DNA of 64,000 nucleotides, taken from NCBI RefSeq assembly GCF_014207375.1, contig NZ_JACHEE010000005.1, positions 186,001 through 250,000 on the forward strand. Reading direction: 5' to 3'. This stretch comes from Arthrobacter sp. AZCC_0090. GTDB taxonomy: Bacteria > Actinomycetota > Actinomycetes > Actinomycetales > Micrococcaceae. Made by a program: the position numbers and the translations under genes. This document shows positions 1-8,347 of the stretch, one piece after another (position 1 is the first letter of the stretch; each line of letters starts with the position of its first letter). The notes beneath the pieces are model-generated. The model searched no databases, was not told the DNA's origin, and was given only the letters and a program-made list of their open reading frames with translations.

Positions 1-1341
1 GCGGACGGCCAGCTGTCCGCCCACTACCCAAGGCTTGTCGATAATGCGGCCCACGCCAAGCATCGCTACCTCGGGATAGTTGATGATCGCCGCTGAACCG
101 TCAACGCCGAATACTCCGTAGTTGTTCAGCGTGAAGGTACCGCTGGCCAATTCAGTTGGGGTTGCCTTGCCGTCACGCGCGACGGCGGTGAGCCGGCGGA
201 TCTCCGCGTCCAGTTCGCGGGCGCTCAACAGATGGGCGTTGCGGACTGAGGGAACCACGAGTCCACGGTCTGTCTGGGCAGCAAAGCCAAGATTGACGCC
301 ATCGAAAGCGATGATCTCTTGCATCTCCCCGCCCGCCGCGTCCTCAGCCGTGACGATCCGAGTGTTGAGTTCGGGGAATCTTTTTAGCCCAGCTGTGACA
401 AAACGGGCGATGAACGCAAGCAGTCCAGGAGCGCCATGCGGATCGCGTTTCTTGAGTTCTGCACGCATCTCCAGCAGTGCAGTTGCGTCAACGTCCACCC
501 AGACAGTTGCCTCAGGGATCTCGGACCGGCTGCGAGTCATGTTCGCAGCAACAGCTTTGCGGACTCCGCGGACCGGAGTACGGGAGGCGACGGATAGGCC
601 GGTTCGCGCATCCTGGACACCGGTGGCAGTCTCTGCCACGGCAGGCACCTCCGCAGGCACGGTCTCGCGCACGGCACCACCAATGGCAGCCTCAACATCC
701 CGCCGCAGGATAAGCCCGCTCTCCCCCGAACCAGGCACGGCGTCCAGCGAAACCCCATGGTCCCGAGCCATCTTGCGCACCAACGGGGAAATCACGGCAG
801 ACAGCTTCCCAGGGATCCGAGTCCGGGACAGCGAGAGCTCGCCAAAGTCAGGCGCCGACGCTACGGCAACAGCAGAAGCGGAAGCCTTCCGCGGCCGGGT
901 ACGCCGAGCTTCGCCGCCCCCGGATGTGCCATAGCCAATGAGCACATTCCCGGATCCTGCCTTTTCCTCGGTCCGGTACGCCTCGGCAGCTGCGGAAGGA
1001 GCACCAGAAACAGCACACGAGGCGGCAGGCGGAGCCGCAGCGGCCTCGTCCGCCTCTTCTGACGAAGCCGCGGACTCAGCCGCAACCGCAGCACCAACAG
1101 GAGCCACAGAGATCAGCGGCTTCCCGACGTCGAGCGTTTGGCCGGCTTCACCGTGCAGCACGGCGACGATGCCCGCGTACGGCGAGGGCACCTCCACCAT
1201 GGACTTCGCAGTCTCAACTTCGGCGATCGGCTGGTCCACATGGATCTCATCGCCCACGGCCACAAGCCAGTTGACGAGTTCGGCCTCGGTAAGGCCCTCC
1301 CCCAGGTCCGGAAGCAGGAACACCTGCATTTCTGAGCTCAT
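1..1341 (-). CDS. Dihydrolipoamide acyltransferase (E2) of a 2-oxoacid dehydrogenase complex, C-terminus cut by window edge
   Basis: This is the E2 core of a pyruvate or branched-chain 2-oxoacid dehydrogenase, which moves the acyl group from E1 via a swinging lipoyl arm to CoA. Visible are an N-terminal lipoyl domain with the lipoylated lysine in ETAKSM (K46), an Ala/Pro-rich linker, a peripheral subunit-binding domain near residues 184-220 (starting ISPLVRKMARDHGV) and most of the catalytic domain. About 447 residues are present; the HRxxDG catalytic motif should lie just outside the left edge. The start is ATG 1341, two bases after the E1 beta stop, so translation is probably coupled. Family is certain; pyruvate versus branched-chain substrate is inferred from the Lrp neighbour. 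Confidence 0.93.
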   Translation of the reverse strand, partial: MSSEMQVFLLPDLGEGLTEAELVNWLVAVGDEIHVDQPIAEVETAKSMVEVPSPYAGIVAVLHGEAGQTLDVGKPLISVAPVGAAVAAESAASSEEADEAAAAPPAASCAVSGAPSAAAEAYRTEEKAGSGNVLIGYGTSGGGEARRTRPRKASASAVAVASAPDFGELSLSRTRIPGKLSAVISPLVRKMARDHGVSLDAVPGSGESGLILRRDVEAAIGGAVRETVPAEVPAVAETATGVQDARTGLSVASRTPVRGVRKAVAANMTRSRSEIPEATVWVDVDATALLEMRAELKKRDPHGAPGLLAFIARFVTAGLKRFPELNTRIVTAEDAAGGEMQEIIAFDGVNLGFAAQTDRGLVVPSVRNAHLLSARELDAEIRRLTAVARDGKATPTELASGTFTLNNYGVFGVDGSAAIINYPEVAMLGVGRIIDKPWVVGGQLAVR

Positions 1342-1343
1342 GG

Positions 1344-2471
1344 TCAGTTCTCCCATTGAAGGTCGTCAACGGCGTCGAGGATGCGGTCGACGCTTGGCAA
1401 GTAGTAGTGCTCCAGCTTCGGAGCCGGGTACGGGACGTCGAAGCCGGTGACCCGACGGATGGGCGCGGCCAAGTAGTGGAAGCAGCGTTCCTGCACGCGG
1501 GCCACGATTTCGGAGGACACGGAGGCAAAGCCGTGAGCCTCAGCGATGACAACCGCTCGGCCCGTCTTCCGCACAGAAGCACACACGGTTTCGTCATCGA
1601 AAGGCACGATCGAGCGGACATCGATCACTTCGAGCGAACGGCCCTCTTCAGCGGCCGCGGCCGCGGCGGCGAGCGCCGTCGGAACAGAGGGTCCGTAAGC
1701 GATGAGCGTCGCATCAGTGCCAGGGCGTGCGACGGCGGCACGCCCCTCGCTGCTGGATCCTGCCGAAGCGTTCGCGGCGTGCTCGGCGCGCAGGGCACCC
1801 AGGTCCACTTGGTCTTTGGACCAGTAGAGCTTCTTGGGCTCCATGAACATCACGGGGTCATCGGAATCGATGGCCTCGCGGAGCATACGGTAGCCGTCGG
1901 CCACGGTGGCCGGGGTGTATACCTTCAAGCCTGCAGTATGGGCGTAGTAAGACTCGGAAGAGTCGCAGTGGTGCTCCACGCCGCCGATCCCGCCCGCGTA
2001 GGGGACACGGATGACCATGGGCAGCTTGACGGCGCCTTTGGTGCGGTTGTGCATCTTGGCCACGTGGCTGACGATCTGCTCGAAGGCCGGGTAGGCGAAG
2101 GCGTCGAACTGCATCTCGATCACCGGACGCATTCCGTTCATGGCCATACCCACGGCCATGCCTACAATGCCGGACTCAGCAAGCGGGGTGTCGAAGCACC
2201 GCTGTTCACCGAAGGTGGCCATGAGGCCATCGGTGATCCGGAAGACGCCGCCCAAGCGGCCGACGTCTTCGCCGAACACCAGAACGGACGAGTCGGCCTC
2301 CATGGCATCCGCCATTGCAGTGTTGAGTGCCTTGGCCATGGTGACGGTCTGGGGACCGGACGCTTCGGCTACGGCTGCTGCGCTGGCTGCCGCGCTGGCG
2401 GTGGCGGAGCTGACGTCGCCTGTTGCCGCGCGCTCGGTGGCCTCGGAGGATGTGGTGACGGCGGGGCTCAT
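1344..2471 (-). CDS. 2-oxoacid dehydrogenase E1 component, beta subunit
   Basis: This is the beta chain of the thiamine-diphosphate E1 decarboxylase, which pairs with the alpha chain encoded just upstream. The 375-residue protein has the usual GEDVGRLGGVFRITDGL region, the PLAESGIVG segment and a C-terminal transketolase domain. Its first 44 residues are a low-complexity Ala/Ser/Thr leader, and the conserved family start corresponds to M45 (MAKALNTAM). The ATG at 2471 overlaps the alpha stop by ATGA, which favours the longer form by translational coupling. Branched-chain substrate (Bkd) is preferred because an Lrp/AsnC gene is divergent to the operon, but pyruvate is possible. Confidence 0.92.
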   Translation of the reverse strand: MSPAVTTSSEATERAATGDVSSATASAAASAAAVAEASGPQTVTMAKALNTAMADAMEADSSVLVFGEDVGRLGGVFRITDGLMATFGEQRCFDTPLAESGIVGMAVGMAMNGMRPVIEMQFDAFAYPAFEQIVSHVAKMHNRTKGAVKLPMVIRVPYAGGIGGVEHHCDSSESYYAHTAGLKVYTPATVADGYRMLREAIDSDDPVMFMEPKKLYWSKDQVDLGALRAEHAANASAGSSSEGRAAVARPGTDATLIAYGPSVPTALAAAAAAAEEGRSLEVIDVRSIVPFDDETVCASVRKTGRAVVIAEAHGFASVSSEIVARVQERCFHYLAAPIRRVTGFDVPYPAPKLEHYYLPSVDRILDAVDDLQWEN

Positions 2472-3700
2472 TTGCCTGCCTCCTTCTGGCTGGATGCTTC
2501 ACGGGCGAGTTCATCGGCGAGCAGGGCTGACTGCTCTTTCAGCTGCGAAGTGGGTGTGGAGAAGACGTAGCGGAAGAGGTTCTGCGGGTCTACGGGGACG
2601 TCCTCCCCCAGGCCTTCGCGAAGCTGGGATGCAACGGCTTCGGCCTTTGCCGCGATCCGGGTGGAACCGTCGTCGTCGAGGAGTCCACGGTCGGTGAGAT
2701 ACGAGGTCATGCGGCTGATGGGATCCTTGGCAGTCCATTCGGCCACTTCGCTGTCCTCCCGGTAGCGGGTGGCGTCGTCAGCGTTCGTGTGCGCCTGCAT
2801 GCGGTAGGTGTGGGCCTCGATCAGGAGCGGGCCGGAACCTTCGCGTGCCAATTTCACAGCGCGGTCCAGCACAGCGAGCAGCGCGACCAGGTCATTGCCG
2901 TCAACGCGCTCACCGGCCATGCCATACCCTACGGCCTTGTGCGCCAGGCTCGGCGCCACGGACTGGTGGCTCAGGGGCACCGAGATGGCGTACTTGTTGT
3001 TCTGGACAAAGAAGATCACGGGAAGGTGGAAGACGGCCGCGAAGTTGAGTGCCTCATGGAAGTCCCCTTCGCTGGTGGCACCGTCACCGCACATCGCCAG
3101 CACCACAGTGTCCTCGCCGCGCAGTTTGGCGGCATGGGCAACCCCGACGGCGTGCAGCAGCTGGGTGGTCAGCGGCGTGCACTGGATGCCAACTTTGTGT
3201 TTGGTGGGGTCGTAACCGCCGTGCCAGTCACCGCGGAAGATCGTCATAGTCTCCACGGGGTCAACTCCCCGGGACATGACGGCGACGGCGTCACGGTAGG
3301 TGGGGAACAGCCAGTCGCCTTCGCGAAGGCACAGGGCAGCGGCCACCTGGCACGCCTCCTGGCCGTGGCTGGACGGGTAGACGGCCATGCGGCCCTGCCG
3401 GACGAGGGCGGAGTTCTGGTCATTGACGCGGCGCCCGACGACGAGCTGTTCATACGCTGCCATAAGTTCGGAGTCGCCGGGGATGGGATATTCGTGGCCG
3501 GGTTCAGTGCCCTGCTCAGCTTCGGGCTTGAGCGTGCCCGAAGGGTCCACCATTTGGATCTGATGGCGGGCCGGCAGCATGTAGTCTTCCACGCTGATTC
3601 CGAACTTGCGCCGCACTTCGGAAGCTTGGTCGTTTGCTTCCAGGTCGTCCGGCCGAGCGTCAGCCAGACCCTGGGCCTCGTGGTCTGCGGAGATCGTCAT
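2468..3700 (-). CDS. 2-oxoacid dehydrogenase E1 component, alpha subunit
   Basis: This is the alpha chain of the E1 decarboxylase, 410 residues, and the first gene of the operon. The thiamine-diphosphate/Mg motif starts with GDGATSEGDFHEALNF (residues 205-220) and closes with QNN at 233-235. It decarboxylates a 2-oxoacid and reductively acylates the lipoyl arm of E2. The stop overlaps the beta start by four bases. A 171-bp gap separates it from the divergent Lrp-type gene, so both promoters and any Lrp operator must lie in 3701-3871. Proteins of this type in actinobacteria are annotated either as PdhA or BkdA1, and the sequence alone does not settle which. Confidence 0.92.
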   Translation of the reverse strand: MTISADHEAQGLADARPDDLEANDQASEVRRKFGISVEDYMLPARHQIQMVDPSGTLKPEAEQGTEPGHEYPIPGDSELMAAYEQLVVGRRVNDQNSALVRQGRMAVYPSSHGQEACQVAAALCLREGDWLFPTYRDAVAVMSRGVDPVETMTIFRGDWHGGYDPTKHKVGIQCTPLTTQLLHAVGVAHAAKLRGEDTVVLAMCGDGATSEGDFHEALNFAAVFHLPVIFFVQNNKYAISVPLSHQSVAPSLAHKAVGYGMAGERVDGNDLVALLAVLDRAVKLAREGSGPLLIEAHTYRMQAHTNADDATRYREDSEVAEWTAKDPISRMTSYLTDRGLLDDDGSTRIAAKAEAVASQLREGLGEDVPVDPQNLFRYVFSTPTSQLKEQSALLADELAREASSQKEAGK

Positions 3701-3871
3701 TGGTCCGTCCTTCTGTATCCACTATTTGTCATCAGTATGTTCCCTAGCGAAGTTTCGTATCCAGCTCTGGGCAGAATCATGGAAAAGCTTGCCGGAAACG
3801 TCTAACCTGAAAGACAAATTGCAAATGTGAGCTGGATAACTGGCCCAAGCTGTGGACGAATTGGAGATGCG

Positions 3872-4336
3872 ATGGCCGAGGCCGAAGCGGATCAAGCGGA
3901 GGTACCCCTGGACCAAGTGGACAGGGACATCATTGCCGAGCTGACGCGGGACGGAAGGATGTCCGTCACCCAGGTGGCAGAGAACGTCCACATCAGCAGG
4001 GCGCACGCGTACTCGAGAATTTCCCGGCTGACGGGTGAAGGCGTGCTTACGAAGTTCACAGCGCTCGTGGACCCCATCAAGGCCGGCTTGAAGTCATCGG
4101 CCTACGTGACGCTCAAGGTTCAGCAGCACTCCTGGCGCGAGCTCCGGGAGGAACTACGGCTCATTCCGGAGGTTCAGCATATTGCCCTCGTGGGCGGCGA
4201 TTTCGACGTCATCCTGCTGGTCCGTGCGACCGACAACATTCATCTGCGCCGGGTCATCTTTGATCAGCTGCAGTCAATGCCGGGCGTGCAGGACACGCAG
4301 ACGTTCCTGGTGTTTGAGGATCTGGATACGCGGTAG
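3872..4336 (+). CDS. Lrp/AsnC family transcriptional regulator
   Basis: The 154-residue protein has an N-terminal helix-turn-helix (DRDIIAELTRDGRMSVTQVA, then RAHAYSRISRL) and a C-terminal RAM ligand-sensing domain. Start ATG 3872 was chosen because a GGAG ribosome site precedes it; an upstream GTG (3827) in frame has none. It is divergent to the 2-oxoacid dehydrogenase operon. In Pseudomonas an Lrp-type BkdR activates the branched-chain oxoacid dehydrogenase operon, so the same job is likely here, with branched-chain amino acids as possible effectors. That function is inferred from neighbourhood; the family assignment is directly visible. Confidence 0.9.
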   Translation: MAEAEADQAEVPLDQVDRDIIAELTRDGRMSVTQVAENVHISRAHAYSRISRLTGEGVLTKFTALVDPIKAGLKSSAYVTLKVQQHSWRELREELRLIPEVQHIALVGGDFDVILLVRATDNIHLRRVIFDQLQSMPGVQDTQTFLVFEDLDTR

Positions 4337-4391
4337 AGCATGAGGCTTGGCGAGGCCTGACACCAGTGTGAATAGCACCCGCCTGCGCGTC

Positions 4392-4406
4392 TATAATCAT
4401 GCCGTG
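4392..4406 (+). promoter_or_regulatory. TATAAT -10 element placed for a leaderless GTG start
   Basis: A perfect TATAAT lies at 4392-4397 and an in-frame GTG at 4404 follows after six bases. In actinobacteria transcription typically begins 6-8 bases after the -10, so the message probably starts at this GTG with no 5' leader. No ribosome site precedes the GTG, and the only longer in-frame start is a poor TTG at 4347. No clear -35 is seen. Confidence 0.6.
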
Positions 4407-5135
4407 GGGAATAAGACAAACGAAATAAACGCCAACCGTGCGGGAACCAACCAGATCGACGCGCTTAAAGGCTCTGCGAACCAGTCCCGCCCAGGGTCGA
4501 CCCGTTCGCTGAAAAGCCGCCGCTCAGCAAAACGGACCTTGGATGTTGTCGTGTCAGCGGCCACATTCATCGTATCGGCCCCTATTCAGGGAATAGTTGC
4601 CCTTCTGGTTCTCAAAGAATTTGGCCGACCTGTAATTTTTACCCAAGACCGCCCCGGGCTCGATGGGCGCGTATTTCAACTAAGAAAATTTCGTACCATG
4701 CTTCCTGTGGACGAATCAAAAGGGCAAGTGTCCGACACAGATCGACTCACGAGTTTCGGCAAATTTCTTCGATCCACGAGCCTAGATGAACTCCCCACCC
4801 TGCTAAATGTCCTTCGTGGAGACATGAGCATAGTTGGCCCCCGACCCCTACTTGTCAAATATCTCGAACTCTACACCCCGGAACAATTCCGGCGTCACGA
4901 TGTTCGCCCCGGCATCACCGGTCTGGCTCAAGTGAGAGGCAGGAACTCAATCTCGTGGGAAGAAAAGTTCTCGCTGGATATTGAGTATGTAAATAATCAA
5001 AGCTTGGCGCTCGATTTTCGGATCATGCTTGAAACCATAAGAGCCGTCGTGCTACGCAAGGGAATATCCGCAGCGACCAGTCCGACGATGCATGAGTTCG
5101 AAGGTTCAAAAGAAGGCCAGGAGCTGCCAAAGTGA
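4404..5135 (+). CDS. Polyprenyl-phosphate sugar-1-phosphate transferase (PglC/WcaJ-like)
   Basis: This is the initiating enzyme of the glycan locus, moving a sugar-1-phosphate from a UDP-sugar to undecaprenyl phosphate at the membrane. The 243-residue protein has a basic N-terminal tail, one hydrophobic segment (VVVSAATFIVSAPIQGIVAL), then the bacterial sugar transferase domain with LRKFRTM, DELPTLLNVLRGDMSIVGPR and RPGITGLAQVRGRN. The short length (no extra N-terminal transmembrane domain) matches the PglC type rather than the WbaP type. With PglF, PglE and PglD-like genes in the locus, diacetylbacillosamine-1-phosphate is the probable donor residue. Its stop overlaps the next gene by GTGA. 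The start is discussed under the leaderless promoter. Confidence 0.88.
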   Translation: MGNKTNEINANRAGTNQIDALKGSANQSRPGSTRSLKSRRSAKRTLDVVVSAATFIVSAPIQGIVALLVLKEFGRPVIFTQDRPGLDGRVFQLRKFRTMLPVDESKGQVSDTDRLTSFGKFLRSTSLDELPTLLNVLRGDMSIVGPRPLLVKYLELYTPEQFRRHDVRPGITGLAQVRGRNSISWEEKFSLDIEYVNNQSLALDFRIMLETIRAVVLRKGISAATSPTMHEFEGSKEGQELPK

Positions 5136-6394
5136 CAAACGGCCATCGACCGACGCTGGTAGTTGGAATCGTCTCCCAGTGGTTCTCTCCCGAACCTGTA
5201 TCAATCCCGGAATCCATCTGTCGATTCCTCACGGCCCGCGGACACTCGGTCCGCGTGTTGACCGGATTCCCGAACTATCCGACTGGGAAACTCTACGCAG
5301 GCTACGAGAACGACTCACCGAGCACCGAGACTCTCGCTGGCGCTCACGTCCGGCGGCTCCCTAGCTTCCTAAGCCACGACCTCAGCGGAGCAAGGAGGAT
5401 TCGTTCGTTCCTCAGTTTCAGCTGGCAGACGCTGCGACACAGGGCATTCCTGAAGTCAACTGATGTCAACTATGTCTATGCCACGCCGATGACCTCTGCC
5501 GCAGTGGCGCTCGGGAATCGATATCTGTTCAAGACACCGTACGTGCTTCACGTCCAAGATCTCTGGCCGGAGTCGGTCATTGACTCCGGCATGGTCTCTG
5601 CAGGCTGGAAAGGAAAGGCTCTCCACGCCCTGATTGGTTTTGGCCTCCGACCGATATATCGGGGCGCCAAACACGTAATTGTTATTTCAACCGGCATGAA
5701 GGATGCGCTCGTCGAAAGAGGGGTCTATGCGTCGAAGATAAGCGTCGTCCTGAACTGGGACGGAAATGAGAAGCCCGACTTCATTGGTATTTCGGCACCG
5801 TCAAGCAACGCGCACATGACCGAATCGGCGCCCCCGGGAATTCATTGCGTCTATGCCGGAAATATCGGTCAGATGCAAGACGTTGAAACAATCGTTCGAG
5901 CAGCCTCCCTGGTGGAAAATGAGTTTCCCATCAGGATTTCGATCTATGGCTCTGGAGTCGCGGAAAGTTCCATCTCGTCGCTCATTCAAGAGCTCGGACT
6001 CAAAAGCGTCCAATTGATGGGCAGGGTTTCGCAGGATGAGATGGCTGAGATCTACGGCCAAGCCGACTTTCTGTTAGTCACTCTCAAGGATCGCCCAGTA
6101 TTTCGTATGACCATACCGTCAAAGTTCCAAGCCTCGATGGCCCACGGCGTGCCCGTTATTACCACGGTACAGGGGGATCTGGCCGAAATCTGTGTCGACA
6201 ACGGGGTGGGACTTGTGGCAAACGCCGAGGATCCAGGCTCCTTGGCGGATGCGCTGCGGAAGGCCAACGCCCTTGACAGTCAAGCGCGTGCACGGATGTC
6301 CATCCGTGCAGCGCAATATTACCGAGACGAAATGTCAGCGGAATTGGCATTGGGCAAAGTCGCTGGCCTCTTGGAATCGGCCAGCGAACGTTAG
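5132..6394 (+). CDS. Glycosyltransferase family 4 (WbuB-like)
   Basis: The 420-residue GT-B fold transferase probably adds the second sugar to the lipid-linked bacillosamine. The N-terminal half begins VVGIVSQWFSPEP and contains HVQDLWPESVIDSG, typical of the WbuB/PglA subgroup. The C-terminal donor-binding half has YAGNIGQMQDVETIV and a GVPVITT segment. It starts with GTG 5132 inside the stop of the PglC-like gene, so the two form a two-gene operon facing the main minus-strand operon. A PglA-like enzyme acting on undecaprenyl-PP-bacillosamine is a reasonable guess; the donor sugar (possibly UDP-FucNAc from the same locus) cannot be read from sequence. Confidence 0.87.
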   Translation: MTNGHRPTLVVGIVSQWFSPEPVSIPESICRFLTARGHSVRVLTGFPNYPTGKLYAGYENDSPSTETLAGAHVRRLPSFLSHDLSGARRIRSFLSFSWQTLRHRAFLKSTDVNYVYATPMTSAAVALGNRYLFKTPYVLHVQDLWPESVIDSGMVSAGWKGKALHALIGFGLRPIYRGAKHVIVISTGMKDALVERGVYASKISVVLNWDGNEKPDFIGISAPSSNAHMTESAPPGIHCVYAGNIGQMQDVETIVRAASLVENEFPIRISIYGSGVAESSISSLIQELGLKSVQLMGRVSQDEMAEIYGQADFLLVTLKDRPVFRMTIPSKFQASMAHGVPVITTVQGDLAEICVDNGVGLVANAEDPGSLADALRKANALDSQARARMSIRAAQYYRDEMSAELALGKVAGLLESASER

Positions 6395-6415
6395 GGTATC
6401 TGCGTCCCCGCGTAA

Positions 6416-7054
6416 TCACCGTGCAGGAACCCCTTTGACGATTGCACCTGCAGGTACGTTCCGCGTAACTACAGCGCCCGCACCGACCATTGCTCCCCGT
6501 CCGACGTTCAATCCTGGAAGCACAATCGCGCCTGAGCCGATAGTGCTCCCCTCCCCCAAGGTGACTCCACCGGCAACATTAGCTCCGGGGAGGACCGTGA
6601 CATAGTCCTCTAGGACACAATCATGCCCAACAGTTGCGTTGTAGTTCACCTGTACATGGTTCCCGGCCCGGACGCTAGAGGAAATGTGGCTCAAGGCAAG
6701 CAGAACAGTCCCGTCCCCCAGGTACGTTTCCGGTCCGACTACAGCCCCCGGGTGGACAATCGTACGGGCAACTGAGCCGCCCGAAAGCATCGCGTTAGCT
6801 AGCCGGCGCCGAACATCGGGATTCGCTATGGCGATGACGAAGTCCTTCCCGGCTAAAACAGCCCCTGATCCAATGACATCAAGCCCTCGGATCACTTCAC
6901 CGGGATGTCCATCATCCACAAAACACAGGTCCGAGTCGCCGGGCGTCGCCTCCAGGCCGGCTAGTACGGCGTCCAAAGTTTCCCTGCCGAACCCGCCGGC
7001 TCCAACGATATATAGCACTTTCCCTGCTCTCAGACTCTGGTTCTTCTGACCCAT
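6416..7054 (-). CDS. Sugar O/N-acetyltransferase, NeuD/PglD family
   Basis: The 212-residue protein has an N-terminal nucleotide-sugar binding domain (LYIVGAGGFGRETLDAV) followed by a left-handed beta-helix of hexapeptide repeats (for example TYLGDGTVLLALSHI and VGHDCVLEDYVTVLPGANV). The histidine in YNATVGHDC is the expected general base. In Campylobacter, PglD acetylates UDP-4-amino-4,6-dideoxy-GlcNAc with acetyl-CoA to give UDP-diacetylbacillosamine, and the PglE-like and PglF-like genes nearby fit that step. It is the last gene of the minus-strand operon, 56 bases after the glycosyltransferase stop. Sialic-acid NeuD-type function is the alternative, but no sialic acid genes are present. 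Confidence 0.87.
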   Translation of the reverse strand: MGQKNQSLRAGKVLYIVGAGGFGRETLDAVLAGLEATPGDSDLCFVDDGHPGEVIRGLDVIGSGAVLAGKDFVIAIANPDVRRRLANAMLSGGSVARTIVHPGAVVGPETYLGDGTVLLALSHISSSVRAGNHVQVNYNATVGHDCVLEDYVTVLPGANVAGGVTLGEGSTIGSGAIVLPGLNVGRGAMVGAGAVVTRNVPAGAIVKGVPAR

Positions 7055-7110
7055 CGAGGTCTCGAAAATCTCTAATTGTCCCGGCGACAGTTCCTCGGCG
7101 GCGCGCTTTG

Positions 7111-8346
7111 CTAAAACGTAGCAGTTGTCCCCAGAATTGTCGTTGCAGCATGAGTTGAAGACAGCTTGTCATCAAAAAATCTGCGCGCGGCCTGGGACAG
7201 ATCGGTCAGGCGACCCACCGCGAGATCGCTGGACAACCCTTCCAAGGCGTCTGCCAGCATGTCCGCGTCACCCGCTGGGAGTACAACGCCCGCCCCATAC
7301 TCAAGCAATTCGTCACCTGCATCTGACGCAGGATCCAGGCAAGCAACGACAGGGATTGACGCCCTGCAATACTCGACAATCTTCGAAGGAAAGGCGGGCA
7401 CAGACACGCCGGTCACCGTGGCAGCTATGCCCACGTGGGCGGTTTTCAGGAGACGTCGATACTCTGGCTGGGGAATTGACCCAAGGAACTTCACGCTTCG
7501 TAGCTTGAGCGATGCCGCCATACCCTCCAGGGTCTCCCTAAGCGCCCCATCTCCTGCAATCACTATCTTCAGCTCTGCGCCTCGACTCTCCAAGATCTCC
7601 GCAGCCTGCAAGATAGTTTCGACTCCGCGCCCTTTGACGAGCTGTCCACCAAAGATTGCGGTGAAGACCGGCGCCTTGGAGACATCGGCTGCTGAAGGCT
7701 CATCCGTCTGTGCCCAGGGCGGGAGAATCAGGGTCTTGCCCCGGTAACTCCGGAAGTAGGCCCTGAAGAACCGCTCGTTAGCGGGCGACATGACGGCGAC
7801 GTTGTCCGCCTTTGCAAAACTAAGGTACTCAAGCCACCTCAAGGACTTCACTAAGGGATTCGAAGGAAGCCGAGCAATCTCGACCTGATGAACTGGAAAA
7901 AAATCCCAGAGTACGAAGACAAGATTCTTTACCGCTCCGCTGAGTCGGAGTCGACCGGGGACCCCGGCGGCCATCGCGGCAATTGACGTGAAGACAGCGA
8001 CATCATATTCTTCTCGCCTGAGGACCCCGTAAGCACTTGTGTGCATAAGTACTGCTGACTTCAGTCGACTCAGGATTTTCGCAAAAGAACCCTTCGGAGT
8101 CTTTTCCGGTCCCACGCTGATGACCCGCACGCGCCCATCGCTCCGTTCGCTCACACCCCGCGGTCTTGGCCGCTTGTTGTCGAAAGCCAGAACGTCCACC
8201 TGCGCACCTTGCGAAACGAAACCGTCCACAATGTCGTCGAGGAGCCAACGGTCGCCCTCCGAGGTCGAAAAGTCGCTCGCGAAAACGAGTACGCGTTTCT
8301 GTTGCCCATTGCCAGTTGTCTGCTGTTGGGAATCGTCTCGTGGCAT
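7111..8346 (-). CDS. Glycosyltransferase family 4
   Basis: The 411-residue GT-B transferase begins with VLVFASDFSTSEGDRWLLDD. Its C-terminal half carries the donor-binding features FGGQLVKGRGVETILQAAE, VIAGDGALRETLEG and a PSKIVEYCRASIPVVA segment with the conserved glutamate. It is probably the second or third sugar-adding enzyme of the glycan repeat. Start ATG 8346 lies just after the flippase stop with AAGG upstream. Acceptor and donor are unknown. The locus has only this GT, the one at 5132 and the initiating transferase, which would give about three sugars. Confidence 0.86.
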   Translation of the reverse strand: MPRDDSQQQTTGNGQQKRVLVFASDFSTSEGDRWLLDDIVDGFVSQGAQVDVLAFDNKRPRPRGVSERSDGRVRVISVGPEKTPKGSFAKILSRLKSAVLMHTSAYGVLRREEYDVAVFTSIAAMAAGVPGRLRLSGAVKNLVFVLWDFFPVHQVEIARLPSNPLVKSLRWLEYLSFAKADNVAVMSPANERFFRAYFRSYRGKTLILPPWAQTDEPSAADVSKAPVFTAIFGGQLVKGRGVETILQAAEILESRGAELKIVIAGDGALRETLEGMAASLKLRSVKFLGSIPQPEYRRLLKTAHVGIAATVTGVSVPAFPSKIVEYCRASIPVVACLDPASDAGDELLEYGAGVVLPAGDADMLADALEGLSSDLAVGRLTDLSQAARRFFDDKLSSTHAATTILGTTATF

Positions 8347-8347
8347 T

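Noticed and set aside
122..934. Long plus-strand open frame across the E2 gene
   Set aside because: It is the complement of the lipoyl/E2 coding frame, which has clear domains on the minus strand; the plus frame has no recognisable protein features.
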